DNA of 64,000 nucleotides, taken from the NCBI GenBank assembly GCA_033807775.1, contig CM066312.1, positions 31,593,696-31,657,695 on the forward strand. The letters are read 5' to 3'. Of the stretch, positions 33,668 through 45,569 are shown piece by piece. A program made the position numbers and the translations under genes. The DNA comes from Saussurea involucrata (lineage: Eukaryota > Streptophyta > Magnoliopsida > Asterales > Asteraceae). The notes under the pieces were generated by a model. The model was not told where the DNA came from and ran no database searches. It was given only the letters and a program-made list of their open reading frames with translations. Positions within the stretch are counted from its first letter, which is position 1. The number at the start of each line of letters is the position of its first letter.

Positions 33668-33955
33668 CTACATATTTAGCATACCTAACCTGGATACTAG
33701 ATAATTGAAGCGATTTTCGTCCAGGGGTTTTGTAAACAGGTCTTCTAACTGATGTTCTGTATTTACAAAATAGAGTTCGACTGTACCTCTTTCAACGTGA
33801 TCCTTGATAAAATGGTACCGAACGTCTATGTGCTTTGTCTTCGTATGCTGGATCGGATTGCTGGATATTGCAATTGCGCTCTTCGAGTCGCAGTAGATGG
33901 GCACCTTGACGTATGTGAAGCCGTAGGCCTTGAGTTGCGTGCGCATCCATATCAC
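33668..33955 (-). pseudogene. Copia pol C-terminus (RNase H end) of element E
   Basis: 95 residues beginning MIWMRTQLKAYG, with CDSKSAIAISSNPIQHTKTK, HIDVRYHFIKDHV and LEDLFTKPLDENRFN, matching the last part of the RNase H domain in C (17,806-18,086) and D. It ends LGMLNM, the same end as in C. Upstream, homology stops at about 33957, so all of gag, protease, integrase, RT and most of RNase H is missing. It is a 5'-truncated copia remnant whose 3' end gives the orientation of E. Confidence 0.88.
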
Positions 33956-34636
33956 TTATGAACATCTTTTTTAATTGAACATCAAAGAAACTATAAAAAG
34001 AGAAAAACACCTCTGCGTTAAACATATATTTTAACAACAATTAGTCAGAGGGAACAAAAGTGTAACAAAATGACAACCACATGACCAAAGGTGTAATTAT
34101 TTTAATTTAAGGATGAACCTTGATAGCGAGTTGCAACCACAAGAGCTAAAAGTGCAATGTACTCTTTGATTTTCTTCCTTTTTACCTTTTTATTTTCTGT
34201 TTTTTTTTCTACATTATTTCACCTTATTTAATTTTATAGCACTAGGAACCCCTTTTTCAATGACGGATTATGTTTTAGTATCAACTATAGCTTTAGCTTT
34301 ATGTGCCATTGTTTGTTTGTGCCACATCCTTTGTTGGATTAGCTCCTTAATTTTACTCCTAACACTACCATTTATAGCAATATTCTAATAGCGCACTTAG
34401 ATGTTAGAGCTTAGTTTACATAGCTCAACAACCCTTTGAAACTTAACTCTAAGTGAGTGTTATGATAGAACATTCCATGCCCAGACAGTTCTATCACTCG
34501 TATAGGTTCACTAGTTATGCCAGTATAAGGTTTAGTATTAATAGGCTTGTTGGGAACATTTCTCCAAAAGGCTGGCTACAATAGCCGCCATGGTGTGTCG
34601 TGGCTCAAGGCTTCCTCACGCCACGTTAAGCTTGTG
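33956..34636. other. Unassigned AT-rich sequence
   Basis: No ORF or RNA gene recognised. The last 80 bases include GCCATGGTGTGTCG and CCTCACGCCACG, which have partial inverted and direct counterparts near 36690-36715; an old inverted-repeat element is possible. Confidence 0.4.
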
Positions 34637-36428
34637 TGTAACACCCGTAAAATTTCCAACCTCATATATTGCACCCTTATATCCGATTAATCCTTACATT
34701 CAATCATTACACTTTAATGCTTTCCCTTGCATGCTAAAACTGATATGATCTCATGCTTGTGACGCTAGGTGTTCATTTCTGGAATTTTTGTTGCGGGGTT
34801 AAGTGTGCGAGAGTGACACCGCGACAGTGCCACTGGCACAATCGCGTGTCACAATCACTGCCTTTGTACCACACTTTCGATACATTACGTGAGAGAGTGA
34901 CACGGCGAGAGTGTCATTGGCACAATCGCGTGTCATACTCGCCGAGTGGCCAGGGGGGTAGTTGCGGTACATTTGCCGCAAGAGTCTCATGCGAGAGTGC
35001 CATGTAGCACAATCGCAGGGCATACTCGCCTGTCGGGTGCTGTCCTATAAAAAACGGGATTTTTAGCTTTTTAGGTTACACTCTTCACTCCAACTTTTTC
35101 CAGCCAATTTTCCAAGAGACCAAGGACGATTTTGCTCCTCTTTCATCTCTCTCTCTTCATTAAATCACCACTAGGATTAGAGCTTCATTTATTGAGGGTT
35201 TCTACACTCTTAGGAGCATTTATTGAAGATTTCACTCAAGGGAATAAGCACCTACAACTACAAATCATCACTTCCATTTTCACCACTACTAGGGTTTCAT
35301 CCATTTTCTAGGTTTTGGTCTTAAACCTAGATTGTGAGTTTTGTAACCCACCTTAAACTAAATCCATGTTATTTACTACTATTTTGCTTGGTTCTTTATT
35401 TCCTTGAAAACCCTAATTTTGGGAAGGTGATTCTTTGGCTTAATGGAGGTAACCATGGCTTATAGGAGTACTTGATGAGTTTAATATGTTGATACTAGAT
35501 TATTATTCTTTGGAAAGTTTAGATATTTATATCAATGGTTGTGAATTTACTTTGATGGTAATAAGTATGTCTTAATGATTAAGCTAGTCAACCCACTGAG
35601 CTTATTGAGTATGATGACCCTACATGGGACTATGTGCATCTTTATGTATGAAGTATATGCTCTAAAAGATGGCGAATCCTATATGATGTTATGAGGAAAA
35701 TTCCTTGGTACTATTACTTGCTTGTAATTCACATGTTGTGAACGAAAGCCTTTACATGGATTATACATATTGATATGACTTGTCGCTAAGTTGGGTTTTA
35801 AATGAATCAAGTTAAGTGTTCACTAGGAGGACATAGTCTTGGGCACCAACTTATGGGTATGTTCCTAGACCCTCGCCATCTGGGGCAATGCCTTTGTTGC
35901 ACCCCCGGATGTGTCGGGCCTTTGGTGTCGCTATTATGCGTATGACACTAAGGTATCTCGACTCTTTGGGTGGAACTTCTTGGTGTTATGTGTCTCCCCC
36001 ATTGACTTCAAATCTACTCATGGCAATCAGAATGATGATTCTTACTTATGCATGTTACTAATATGTGTTATTATTTGTGATTACTCACCAAGCCTTGTCT
36101 TGACACTTGTTTGAATGTTGACATGAATCTCAGGTCCTAGCGGAGTCATTATTAAGAAGGATTAGGCGGAGCGTGTGAACTTTGGGGAAATGCTTTTGGG
36201 ACACTAATCATATAAGATCTATACGGCTAGAGATGACAACCCTTGTGTAATCATGATTCGATGATAGGATTTAGGTTAGTTGGTTGTCATTAATCTTTCT
36301 TTTGGTTACACTTGTAATTAACCCATATACTTGTATTTCTCTCTTTTGGGATGGCTCATGCATTAGCAACTATATACCGCTCTTTCGTTTTATGAAAGTT
36401 TATTTATCCCTATTTTTAGGGTGTTACA
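34637..36428 (+). repeat. Probable gypsy solo LTR
   Basis: 1792 bp from TGTAACACCCG to AGGGTGTTACA, the typical start and end of plant gypsy LTRs. No primer-binding site, polypurine tract or coding part adjoins. CTATAAAAAACG near 35046 would be its TATA box. A motif like TGGCACAATCGCGTGTCA is repeated near 34833, 34919 and 35005. Flanking 5-mers (TTGTG, CGGTG) match only in part, so the target duplication is unclear. Confidence 0.65.
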
Positions 36429-36867
36429 CGGTGGCACACCATGGCCAAATGCACGATTTTTGTAATGTGATATTTGATTTTCCTTTATGTTTTTAATGTC
36501 TTATTTACTAATTTTAAATATATAACTTAATAACTTTTTTATTATCACTGACTCGCTAATTAATAGTATAAAACATATGTTTTTATATATAATATTATAT
36601 ATGGTCGAGAGATTTTCCATCATAAGTCACACAATGAAAAATGACGTGGCCTTGTTGTGCCTCCTAAGGCTTGAGACTTGCCTTTGTCGACACGCCATGC
36701 CTCACGCCATTTAGAACCTTTGGTGGAAGGCAGTCACAATTGTGCATTCTTTTTCCTTTTTTCAGGTATTTTAGATTGTTCTCTTTGTGACCTTTGAGCG
36801 GTTTTTCAAGGATACCAATGATGTGCTAAACAAACATACTTTTGTTGTTGGGAGAGCTTGTAATATT
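36429..36867. other. Unassigned sequence between two solo LTRs
   Basis: No gene seen. AT-rich at first, then a G/C-richer piece (36650-36730). Confidence 0.4.
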
Positions 36868-36872
36868 TCTAG

Positions 36873-37406
36873 TGTTGGAATTGTGAAAGTTGGTCAAATT
36901 TTCTAAGTGTTCATCTCTGAGTATGTTTGATTAGAGACCAGACTCTGAAGAATCAGATATCTGAAGACAGAAAATATGCTAAGTGATTCTGTGAAGAAGA
37001 AGAACCAGATATCTGATAATGAGAGATCATAGATCTGTAGTGCTGAAGTCAGTTCGGCTGAAAGTCTGAAAATCTTGTTCAAACTTTGATACTTAGAAGA
37101 TTTATCCAGATTGTCTCAGAGCGCTTTAATGAAGACCTTAACATATTAGAACACGTGTCATTTTTTCATTTGTCATTCTTGTAATTGTTTTGTAGCTTTA
37201 ACAGTTCTTCCTTGTATATATAGAAGTTTGTTAGAAGCATGTAGTTAACTTTCCATTACCGGATACACTCCTCTTGTAACATATCTCTCTCTAAAAGTTT
37301 GTAATTCCATCAAGATCAACACATACGACTTGTGGCTCTCAGTTTCAACCGTTCTTATCTTGATTATTCTCTGTTCTTGAAAATCTTGGTTAGTTTGGGA
37401 CCCACA
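36873..37406 (+). repeat. Copia solo LTR with perfect target duplication
   Basis: 534 bp, TGTTGGAATT to GGGACCCACA, flanked by TCTAG on both sides (36868-36872, 37407-37411). It carries the palindrome CAGATATCTG twice (36954-36963, 37006-37015) upstream of TATATATAG at 37215. It is what remains after LTR-LTR recombination removed the body of an element. Confidence 0.85.
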
Positions 37407-37411
37407 TCTAG

Positions 37412-38257
37412 TCAATCGGAGTTTTAAGGAGAGGTGTATCTTCAAATGTGTAAGAGAAGCCAAATCTCTAAATCGAAAAGGAATAGGTCCTAATTCGAAC
37501 ATCCAAAAAAGTTGGGCAGCGAACCGTAAAGAGAATTTTTTGACATATTCAATTGAACCAGAGATGAACAATTCCCAAAAGATTTTGGAATGACACATGT
37601 TAGTTGATTTCCTGAGATATCTAAATGTGTAAGAGAAGTCAAATCTCCAAAAGGAAAGGGAATAGATCCTGCCAAAAGACTGTGACTGAGATTAAGATGA
37701 AGCAAGTTGGAGAGATCTGCAAGTTGAAGAGGAACAAATCCCTTCAAAAGATTATGACTGAGATCAAGATGAAGCAAGTTCGAGAGATTTGCAAGTTGAA
37801 GAGGAATACGTCCTCTAAGATTAGCTGAAGAAAGATCCAAATGACGTAAGTTAGTCAAGGAACCCAAAAAAATTGGTATAGGATTAGACTGAAAATTGAT
37901 TCCGCTTAGATCAAGGTACTCTAATTGATGTACATATGAAGAAAGTGGAGTAATTTTAACAGCCATACTCTCAGAACGAGAAAGATAAAGTCGAATGACA
38001 TGAAGAGGGTGGTTGTTACAGCTAACACCCCACCATTTACAACAATCCCTTTTTTCTTCTTCTCCCCAATTCAGGACACGAGGGTTGAAACCTCGATATG
38101 TATATAAGTTGTCTTTAAATGACAGTAAAGCTTGTCTCTCCTTTTCAATATAGGATGTGACGATCATCGTGTTGGGATTTTCTTTGAGACCTAAAGTAAG
38201 ATCACCACTAACAAAAGAACCCATGCATAGCAGAAACGACACAAAAATAAGCATCAT
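37412..38257 (-). pseudogene. LRR receptor-like protein gene, 5' fragment
   Basis: The open frame 38257-37490 gives 255 residues. A signal peptide is likely (MMLIFVSFLLCMGSFVSG), then a plant LRR N-terminal cap (EKERQALLSFKDN, CCKWWGVSC) and about six LRRs (HLDLSHNLLKGFVPLQLADL and others). The frame stops at CSN; another LRR-like piece, GPIPFRFRDLASLTHL, continues in a different frame to about 37412, where the solo LTR begins. Full receptor-like proteins have many more LRRs, a transmembrane helix and short tail, so this is a 5' remnant. Such proteins sit in the plasma membrane and sense pathogens or developmental peptides. No splice sites or other exons are visible; expression is unknown. 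Confidence 0.8.
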
Positions 38258-39148
38258 TTACGTAATGTATCAAAATGGAAAGTGAAGAGAGCTTACTATT
38301 TTTAGAGAAATTGTACTAGTTGGCTTCATTACATTCTACCAAGGACCCTGTTTATGTAACAGCTAAACTTTCTCTCTCCTGGTTTTTTATTTCTCAAGAC
38401 CAAGATTTCCTTGATGTGGAAAAAGAAAGATTATATATACATTGTTGGGAAAAATCTTCCACATGCTACTTTTGCATAAAATATTTGGGTGCAATTGGAG
38501 TCCACATCCATAACAAGAGGATTGAGGAAACAATTGTCTGTGGAAAATGGCTTGCATTAGAAAATTTGGTCAAATACAATGGGTTTATGTATTTAAAAGA
38601 CAACAAATAAGACAACTTTGATGCTGAAAGAGACCAAAAAAATGAATAGATATTTATTTTAAAGAAATTGAATAATGCAAAGTAGAATCAGGATTAATGA
38701 GTGTGATATAAATATTTGATGTTAAAAAGTAATGAGACCTGCCTATTTTGTTATGAATGGTCATGGAGATGATAAAAATGAAACCTAACAATAAGATTTT
38801 TTTTCTTAGAAAACGATTCTTGGGAACTTCAAAACATTCCATTGTTGGTGCCCTAGAGTTCGAGATCGAAGGTGCCTCCAATGTGCAAACCCATCTAAAG
38901 TTCGATCCAAAATCATTACCTTGATATTTGCAATTTTCAGAGGGTGTTACGTGTGTGCTATTAATTGATTATTTTGACCATAAATCAAAATAATTTGTGT
39001 CTTGAAATAAGATGAAAAGTAGATTACATGATATTAAAAGTCTTTTTGGAGTCTATCTAAAATGATTTATATAATATCAATCCTTGCTAAAAGTTTATTT
39101 CAATAATAAACTTGAGTTTTGCCAAGCACCACAACAAATCAACCAATA
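38258..39148. other. Upstream region of the LRR fragment
   Basis: No supported gene. Short ORFs at 38320-38610 (+) and 38654-38881 (-) resemble nothing I know and use AT-rich codons like noncoding DNA. Confidence 0.4.
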
Positions 39149-39163
39149 TTGAAAACCCTAAAC

Positions 39164-39357
39164 CTTTTTTTTTTTTTTTTTTTTTTGATAGGGTTCCTGG
39201 GCCTTCGGCCCAGTACATCCCTGACAAACACACCGACCGCGAAGTAATGCAGCCCTGAGATAATTCCCAGTGGCCACAAGTGCTGCGTGTGGGACTCGAA
39301 CCCGGGCAAGCGCTATGAACTCCCCAGGCCCTTACCACCACGCCACAACCCTTGTGG
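39164..39357 (-). mobile_element. tRNA-derived SINE
   Basis: On the minus strand it starts with a tRNA-like head: box A-like TGGCGTGGTGG, then box B GGTTCGAGTCC, a perfect RNA polymerase III promoter element. The body ends in a 20-base-plus A tract (T run at 39164-39186 on the plus strand). Direct repeats TTGAAAACCCTAAACCTTT flank it (39149-39167 and 39358-39376), as made by L1-type retrotransposition. The long, near-perfect duplication suggests a fairly recent insertion. Confidence 0.88.
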
Positions 39358-39376
39358 TTGAAAACCCTAAACCTTT

Positions 39377-40326
39377 ATACCTCACTAATGCTTAGTGAGG
39401 TAATATTGATGTTAGTCATCTTAACACATATATCAATCTCTTCTAAAAATATGTACGCATATATCGCAAACAATTTTTGCATCCATTGACTACACTCGGT
39501 GCTTATGAATAACTTGGCACAACTCACTTTGTCGTGCACTAACTTAACGGCTTACTTGTCGCAAGCCGTCTAGGCACAATCTTGCCGGTTAGTTCTCAGC
39601 TTAAGCTTAGTTCTTAGAAACCTAGCATACTCAGATGTCTCCTCTTATAGTTAAAAAGTCCGACAAAACTCGGTCTTCCCTTTAAATTAATTTCTTGACA
39701 ACTACTCCCACTATTGTGTTAAGGACACAACATAATGATCACAATATGTAACAACTAATGTAAAAATATTATCAACATATGACATATACAACCAGCAATT
39801 AAAACTCACTGCCATTAACGTTTTGAAGCTTCAATTACCACGGCTATTATTCGATTTCTTTATGGATTTTGATTTCTAACATCATATTAAACATATATAA
39901 TAGATTTTTAGCATATGTAACGAAGTGAAACAACCCAAATATAGTTTAATTTCACAACCGCCATTAACGAACTTCGAGCTTCAATCCTTTGTCGCTTTTT
40001 GATAATTAATCCCTGTTTTCTTCCTCAACGCCACTACAACCAAAGCATATTACATATTGAGATGGTTTTGCTTATTAATCGCATCGTAGCATTGGGTTTT
40101 TACCATCTGTTCATTATAACGCCGCCGTACACGGCGGTTGCATCCAATGGTAGCCGACAAGCTACGTTACAAGCCAAAAATCCACCAAACAATTCGTAAT
40201 AGACTTCTAAACATATACGCACAACGAAGCATAGGGGTTTAGCTAAATTTGCTGAGTGAATGGCGTAAGAAACTCGTAAATTTGATCTCAATCTACCTTC
40301 TCTCAATATCGAGACTCGCTATATTT
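39377..40326. other. Unassigned AT-rich sequence
   Basis: No gene recognised. Two degenerate direct copies of GCCATTAACG...GAAGCTTCAAT-like sequence occur near 39810 and 39960, and a small stem CCGCCGT/ACGGCGG is near 40121-40136. Confidence 0.35.
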
Positions 40327-40400
40327 CAGGGCCGTTCCTAGGTAGGGCCGGACGGCTACTGCCCAGGACCCAAAAGAGATAGGGTCTAATCTGTTTATTT
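40327..40400 (+). mobile_element. Possible hAT-type transposon end
   Basis: CAGGGCCGTTCCTAG followed by GCCGGACGGC and GGACCC resembles the G/C-rich termini of plant hAT elements, which start CAGGG. I found no matching inverted end or transposase in the window. Confidence 0.3.
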
Positions 40401-41105
40401 TTATTATACAATAGTAGCCCAAAAAAATAGATAAAAAGAGGTCCAATAGTATAAACCCCAAAAGAATTTCATAGATAACAAGTCATAAAATATATTAATT
40501 AAGTACATTGAAAAAGATACTATGTAAACCGTTAAATTGCCCTTTTTCTGTTATTGCTTCTCACTTCTCTAATTTTTTTTTATTTGATATTAAGGTCTAA
40601 AGACTATGGCTATTGTTATTTCTGTTTGACTACTTCACTCTTTCTTTCAACAATTTAACGAACAACAACTATAACCTTTAACATTTAAGCTCATACACTT
40701 GCTAATAATATGTGCTTCTGTAGCTATTGATATCTACTTCTACTTTTATTTGTTCTTTTTATTTAATTTTGTTATGTTATTAATTGTTTCTGTTTGTATT
40801 GACTATTGTTATATGTTTATGTTGTTTTCTAATAGGTGTCAATGAATCATCTGATCTCCCACATTTTTACTAATACTTATTCGTCTTCTTGTCTGGAAGA
40901 ACTTAATAATCTTTTCCATTATTCATCTCCCATTAACTTTTTGATGACATTCTTTGTATGACTTCTCTTTTAGTATCAGAATAATGCATATTTCTTGTTA
41001 TGCACCATTGTGGTTAATTTTTTTTTCAATATATAGGAATTTCCTTAACTCATAATTACCTAATATGTACTCCCAATCCATAAAAACAAGAATAAGTTAT
41101 TAACC
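40401..41105. other. Unassigned AT-rich sequence
   Basis: No ORF, RNA gene or repeat recognised. Confidence 0.35.
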
Positions 41106-41299
41106 TGTAATAATCGGGCAAATTTGTGAATAAATAATAAGTTGAGGTGTAAAGTGTAAAAGTGGAAAGGTTTAGTGTTCAAATGTGAGGGATATAAATA
41201 GGAGTGAAAACCCTATTTACCCTGGTTTCATAAACATCAGTGTGTGCAGCTACAGTGTGCAATTGGGAGGAACCTTGTCATCTCGTGAAGAACTTTGGA
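41106..41299 (+). repeat. LTR of gypsy element G, first part
   Basis: Begins TGTAATAATCGGG, like the start of LTR A in element sense (TGTAATACCCCGAG). TATA box GATATAAATAGG at 41191-41202 matches the LTR A promoter. The last five bases TTGGA (41295-41299) are the target duplication of element F; the LTR resumes at 62774. Confidence 0.65.
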
Positions 41300-43010
41300 T
41301 GTAACGTCCCAAAAATAAAACATGCATTCAACCAGAGATAAGCATTCAGTTTACAGAATTAAACTTGTCCATAAACATTCATTCTTCTATACTAAACAAA
41401 ATTGACAGCGGAAGTCTAAAATCCACAGCCGAGAGCTACATCTATAGTCATTAAAAATCAAAACTCTGGAGTCGCTCTAGTCTCCAAATCCTTCTTGCAG
41501 TCACTCCTAGTTCTTACTAGAAGAACCTATAGTGCGCTTACCTGAAAATGGTTTAGTTTTTGAAAAGCGAGGGTTAGACCAAAAGGTCTAGTGATTCCCT
41601 CCGAAATCAACATGTAAACAGTATGTAGAACACTTATAAAAGATTTATAAAAATCCCGTATTACATCAACAAGTATGGTACTACACTGTGTAATGGATCA
41701 CATAAACATTCCACGATCGGGGCCCCAGCAGAACCCCTCTCGCCTCTTCCGGAGCCTACGCAGACTCCCCTTCCCGGAGCCTACGCAGAGTCCCCTCTAC
41801 CCGAGTAGGAGGAAACGAATTCCAACCTACCGGTCTGCCATACACATCCAAGGGATCTTCCGACCCCGAGGATCTATCTCTGATCCCACAGTGCAGACCG
41901 GCTCCATATAGCACATAATTCATTTCATAAAACATGCACTTTACAACTTTGTAAAATCATCATTCCCATTTCATCATGTCAAGTAAGCCTTCTCAAGTAA
42001 AACGTGTAGTTCATGGAAAAACATGCGTGATAGTTACAACGGTTCATGCTCGTAAATGAAACCATAATCAAGTTAAAACATTTAACACTTTACGTCGTAA
42101 AAAGGTTTAGGGAACTCACCTTGGTAACGCTGAACGCACTCCTTAACTACCTCCAAGCTAATCCAATCGAACACCTAAGGGCATTAGGTTTAAATCAGAT
42201 TAAACGGTTCAAACCTATTGACCAGTGAACGCTTTCCGGATACAAACTGTCCGGACACCCTAACTTCCCGGATACCCGCACTGTCCGGATACCCTAACTC
42301 CCCGGATACCCGAACTGTCCGGATACTAGGACTTTCCGGACACACCAATTTCCAGATACCGCACCCGGTAACTCAACTTATCCGGAAGGACACTCATCCG
42401 GAAACTACCATAAAACTCTACCCGGGAACTAGCATTCTTATCCGGAAACTACTGTAACAACAAGAACTGCTAGTGTCCGGATACGACGGCTGTTCGACAA
42501 TAGTGATCTAAAAGTGATTATTAAGCTCATTTTCCGCCATTAGTTCGAATAGACAAACCTAAGGGTTCATCCACCAAACCTAAACATTCACTTAATCCAT
42601 TTATAATCCCTTAAATCGGATTACCAAGCCAAAAACCCTTAAAACACACTTTTAAGGAAAAAGGATGAAAACTCGTTGAATCAACAAATTCAAACTTAAA
42701 GATCCAACCCAATTACGAAAGGAACACTAAAACAACAAGGAATACGAATTTAGAATGGATTACCTTGTTGATTTCTCTTCTCTTTTGATCTCTTCCTCCA
42801 AAATCCCTTTCTTCTTCTCTTTTCTTCTCAAGCCGCCAACAACACCAAGCACACACAAAAATACTTATTTCTACCAAAAAGAGGTTGCCCTAGGGATTAG
42901 AGCCATTGTATACTTTTCAAAAATTGCCAAATAGTCCCTTATCTTAACTTTCAGATTTTGCACAATGAACACCAAACTTATAAACTTGCAAACGAAACCC
43001 GATTGTTACA
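41300..43010 (-). repeat. 3' LTR of element F
   Basis: TGTAACGTCCC to GATTGTTACA. Holds a CCGGATAC-rich array (42231-42486), a donor-like site (exon end 42120), and the hairpin TAGACC-AAAA-GGTCTA (41575-41590). A small tandem CCGGAGCCTACGCAGA occurs near 41747-41790. Confidence 0.93.
42231..42486. repeat. CCGGA motif array in LTR F
   Basis: TCCGGATACC and GTCCGGACACC units alternate with GAACT/CTAACT spacers, period about 17-19 bases in the first half. The copy in the 5' LTR is at 61990-62240 and has lost several CpGs to TpG. Confidence 0.85.
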
Positions 43011-43030
43011 ACACTCCCCCCCTTAAAAGA
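43011..43030 (-). other. Polypurine tract of element F
   Basis: Minus strand TTTTAAGGGGGGGAGTGT borders the 3' LTR. Confidence 0.8.
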
Positions 43031-43049
43031 ATTCCGTCCCCGGAATTCC

Positions 43050-45564
43050 TTATTGGAAAAGATGCGGGTATCTAGCTTTCATTTCCGACTCCAACTCCCA
43101 AGTCGCCTCTGGACCTTTGTGATGTCGCCACTGTACCTTTACCAGTCTGGTTTCCTTGTTCCTTGACTTCCTTACTTTAAAATCCGTAATGGCTTCGGGT
43201 TCCTCTACAAAGTTCAATTTCTCATCCACCTTTATGTCATTCAACGGCACTGCTTTGGTTATGTCGGCTAGACATTTCCTCAAGTTGGACACGTGAAACG
43301 CATTGTGGATGTTGCGCAATTCTTCCGGTAGATCCAACCTATACGCCACTTCTCCAATTCGTTCCGAAATCTCAAATGGCCCAATGTAACGTGGGCTTAG
43401 TTTCCCACATCTTCCAAATCGTACCACTCCCTTCCAAGGAGACACCTTAAGCAAAACATAGTATCCAACTTGAAATTCTATGTCTTTCCGTCTCTTATCT
43501 GCGTAACTCTTATGTCGATCGCGAGCGACGTTCAGTCTTTCACGCACTTGGACTATCTTGTCCGAAGTCAGTTGCACTAACTCCGGCCCGGCTAACTGCC
43601 TTTCTCCGACTTCGTTCCAACACAATGGAGTTCGACATTTCCTACCATAGAGTGCCTCAAACGGCGCTGCCTTGATGCTCGAGTGATAGCTGTTATTATA
43701 AGCGAACTCGATCAATGGTAGGTGCTTTTCCCAAGAGCCTTGGAAATCTAAAGCACACGCTCTCAACATGTCTTCCAACGTTTGGATCGTCCGCTCACTC
43801 TGACCGTCGGTCTGAGGATGATAAGCGGTACTCATCTTGATCTGCGATCCCATTTCTCTTTGGAAACTCCTCCAAAACGTGGAGGTAAACCTGCTATCTC
43901 GGTCAGATACTATCGATGAAGGCACACCATGACGGGTTACGATCTCGTCGATGTACAACTTTGCTAACCGCTCCAACGAATAAGACTCTTGTATAGGCAG
44001 GAAGTGAGCTGATTTCGTGAGTCGATCCACGATCACCCAAATGGCGTCATAACCCTTCGGAGTTCTAGGAAAACGGGTCACGAAATCCATCGTGATCTGG
44101 TCCCACTTCCACATCGGTATCTCCAAAGACTGAAACTTCCCGTATGGCCTTTGATGCTCGATCTTTACACGCGAACACGTCATACAAGTCTCCACGAGAT
44201 GGGCTATATCTTTCTTCATCCCAGGCCACCAATAATCTCGACGTAGATCTCCATACATCTTGTTAGTCCCAGGGTGAATCGTGTACTTAGACTTGTGGGC
44301 TTCCTCTAAAATTATCTTCCTGAGCTCCCCGAGTTTCGGGACCCAGATTCTCCCCCTAAGACACTTCACCCCTCGACTATCTTCCACTAGTGAGGACGTT
44401 TGTCCCACCATTCTTCCCTTTTTGAGATTTTCCTCTCCGAGCGCCTCCTCTTGACAATTCTTTATCTCTTTCAACAAATTGAACGTCACTTCGGCCCTCA
44501 TGGCCACAATACTGGGGGTTTCGCTTCGTTCCTTACGACTCAAAGCATCCGCCACAACATTTGCCTTGCCCGGATGATATTCGATCTTACAGTCATAGTC
44601 GGTTAATAACTCAATCCACTTCCTTTGGCGCATATTCAACTCTTTTTGGTCAAAGAGGTGACATAAGCTTTTGTGGTCCGTGAAGATCTGACACTTCGTC
44701 CCATACAAGTAATGTCGCCAAATCTTCAGAGCAAAAACCACAACCGCCAATTCTAAATCATGAGTGGGGTAACGCACCTCGTGATCCTTTAACTGTCGGG
44801 AGGCATAAGCGATCACCTTCCCTCGTTGCATGAGTACGCAACCCAAGCCAAGCTACGATGCGTCACTGAACACCACGAAATCGTCAGAACCATCCGGTAA
44901 TGACAACACCAGAGCGCTGCTCAACATCTCCTTTAGCTTTTGAAAGGCTTCTTCTTGCTTCTCCAACCAGGCGAATTTGACATTCTTCTTGGTTATGGAA
45001 GTTAATGGTGTGGCGATACGCAAAAAGTCCTTGATGAACTTCCGGTAGTACCCCGCCAGTCCGAGGAAACTTCGCACTTCTGACGGGTTCTTAGGTTGCT
45101 CCCAATCTCGGATGGCTTCGATCTTAGACGGGTCTACCATGATTCCCCTCTCAGACACCACGTGTCCAAGAAACTGCACTTCTCTTAGCCAAAACTCGCA
45201 CTTAGAAAACTTTGCAAACAGTTTCTCTTGCTTTAGCAGCTCGAGAATTATCCGAAGGTGGCTTCCGTGCTCCTCTTCCGATCTTGAAAATATCAGGATA
45301 TCATCTATGAACGCTATCACGAACTGGTCTAAATAAGGTTGGCACACCCTATTCATTAGGTCCATGAATGCTGTCGGGGCGTTGGTTAGCCCGAACGGCA
45401 TCACCAAAAATTTGTAGTCTCCATACCTGGTTCTGAAAGCAGTCTTTGGCACATCCTCCTCTCTTACCTTGAGTTGGTGATAACCTGACCTCAAGTCTAT
45501 GTTGGAGAAGTAATTGGCTCCTTGTAACTGATCAAACAGGTCGTCAATCCTCGGTATCGGGTAC
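43050..45564 (-). pseudogene. Ty3/gypsy pol of element F, 3' part (RT to integrase)
   Basis: Begins inside RT at the D insertion: KYPIPRIDDLFDQLQGANYF, catalytic FIDD (about 45310), then RNase H (VVFSDAS) and integrase with HHCC finger (HPGTNKMYGDL, CMTCSRVK) and D, D, E in ITMDFV, IVSDRDSRF and QSERTIQTLEDML. The chromodomain-like end is VKVQWRHHKGPEATWELESEM, and the last residues are PHLFQ. One TAG (44855-44853) in RNase H is the only break. Removing D plus one TTGTC restores the frame with 58276-60576 exactly, so before D inserted F had one gag-pol frame of about 1,606 codons. Confidence 0.92.
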
Positions 45565-45569
45565 TTGTC
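45565..45569. other. Target-site duplication of element D (left)
   Basis: TTGTC, matched at 58271-58275. Confidence 0.95.

Noticed and set aside
34753..35007. 84-codon plus-strand ORF rich in Arg and His
   Set aside because: Lies inside a gypsy LTR over a repeated TGGCACAATCGCG motif; no protein family.
38320..38610. 96-codon plus-strand ORF upstream of the LRR fragment
   Set aside because: No recognisable domain or codon pattern, and it overlaps the likely promoter region of the LRR gene; chance ORF.
39250..39330. Functional tRNA gene suggested by GGTTCGAGTCC and box A
   Set aside because: No cloverleaf or acceptor stem; A tract and flanking duplications identify a SINE.
42231..42486. CCGGA and other short-repeat arrays as CRISPR
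   Set aside because: Units are only 6-17 bases, spacing is irregular, no unique spacers, and the DNA is plant nuclear.
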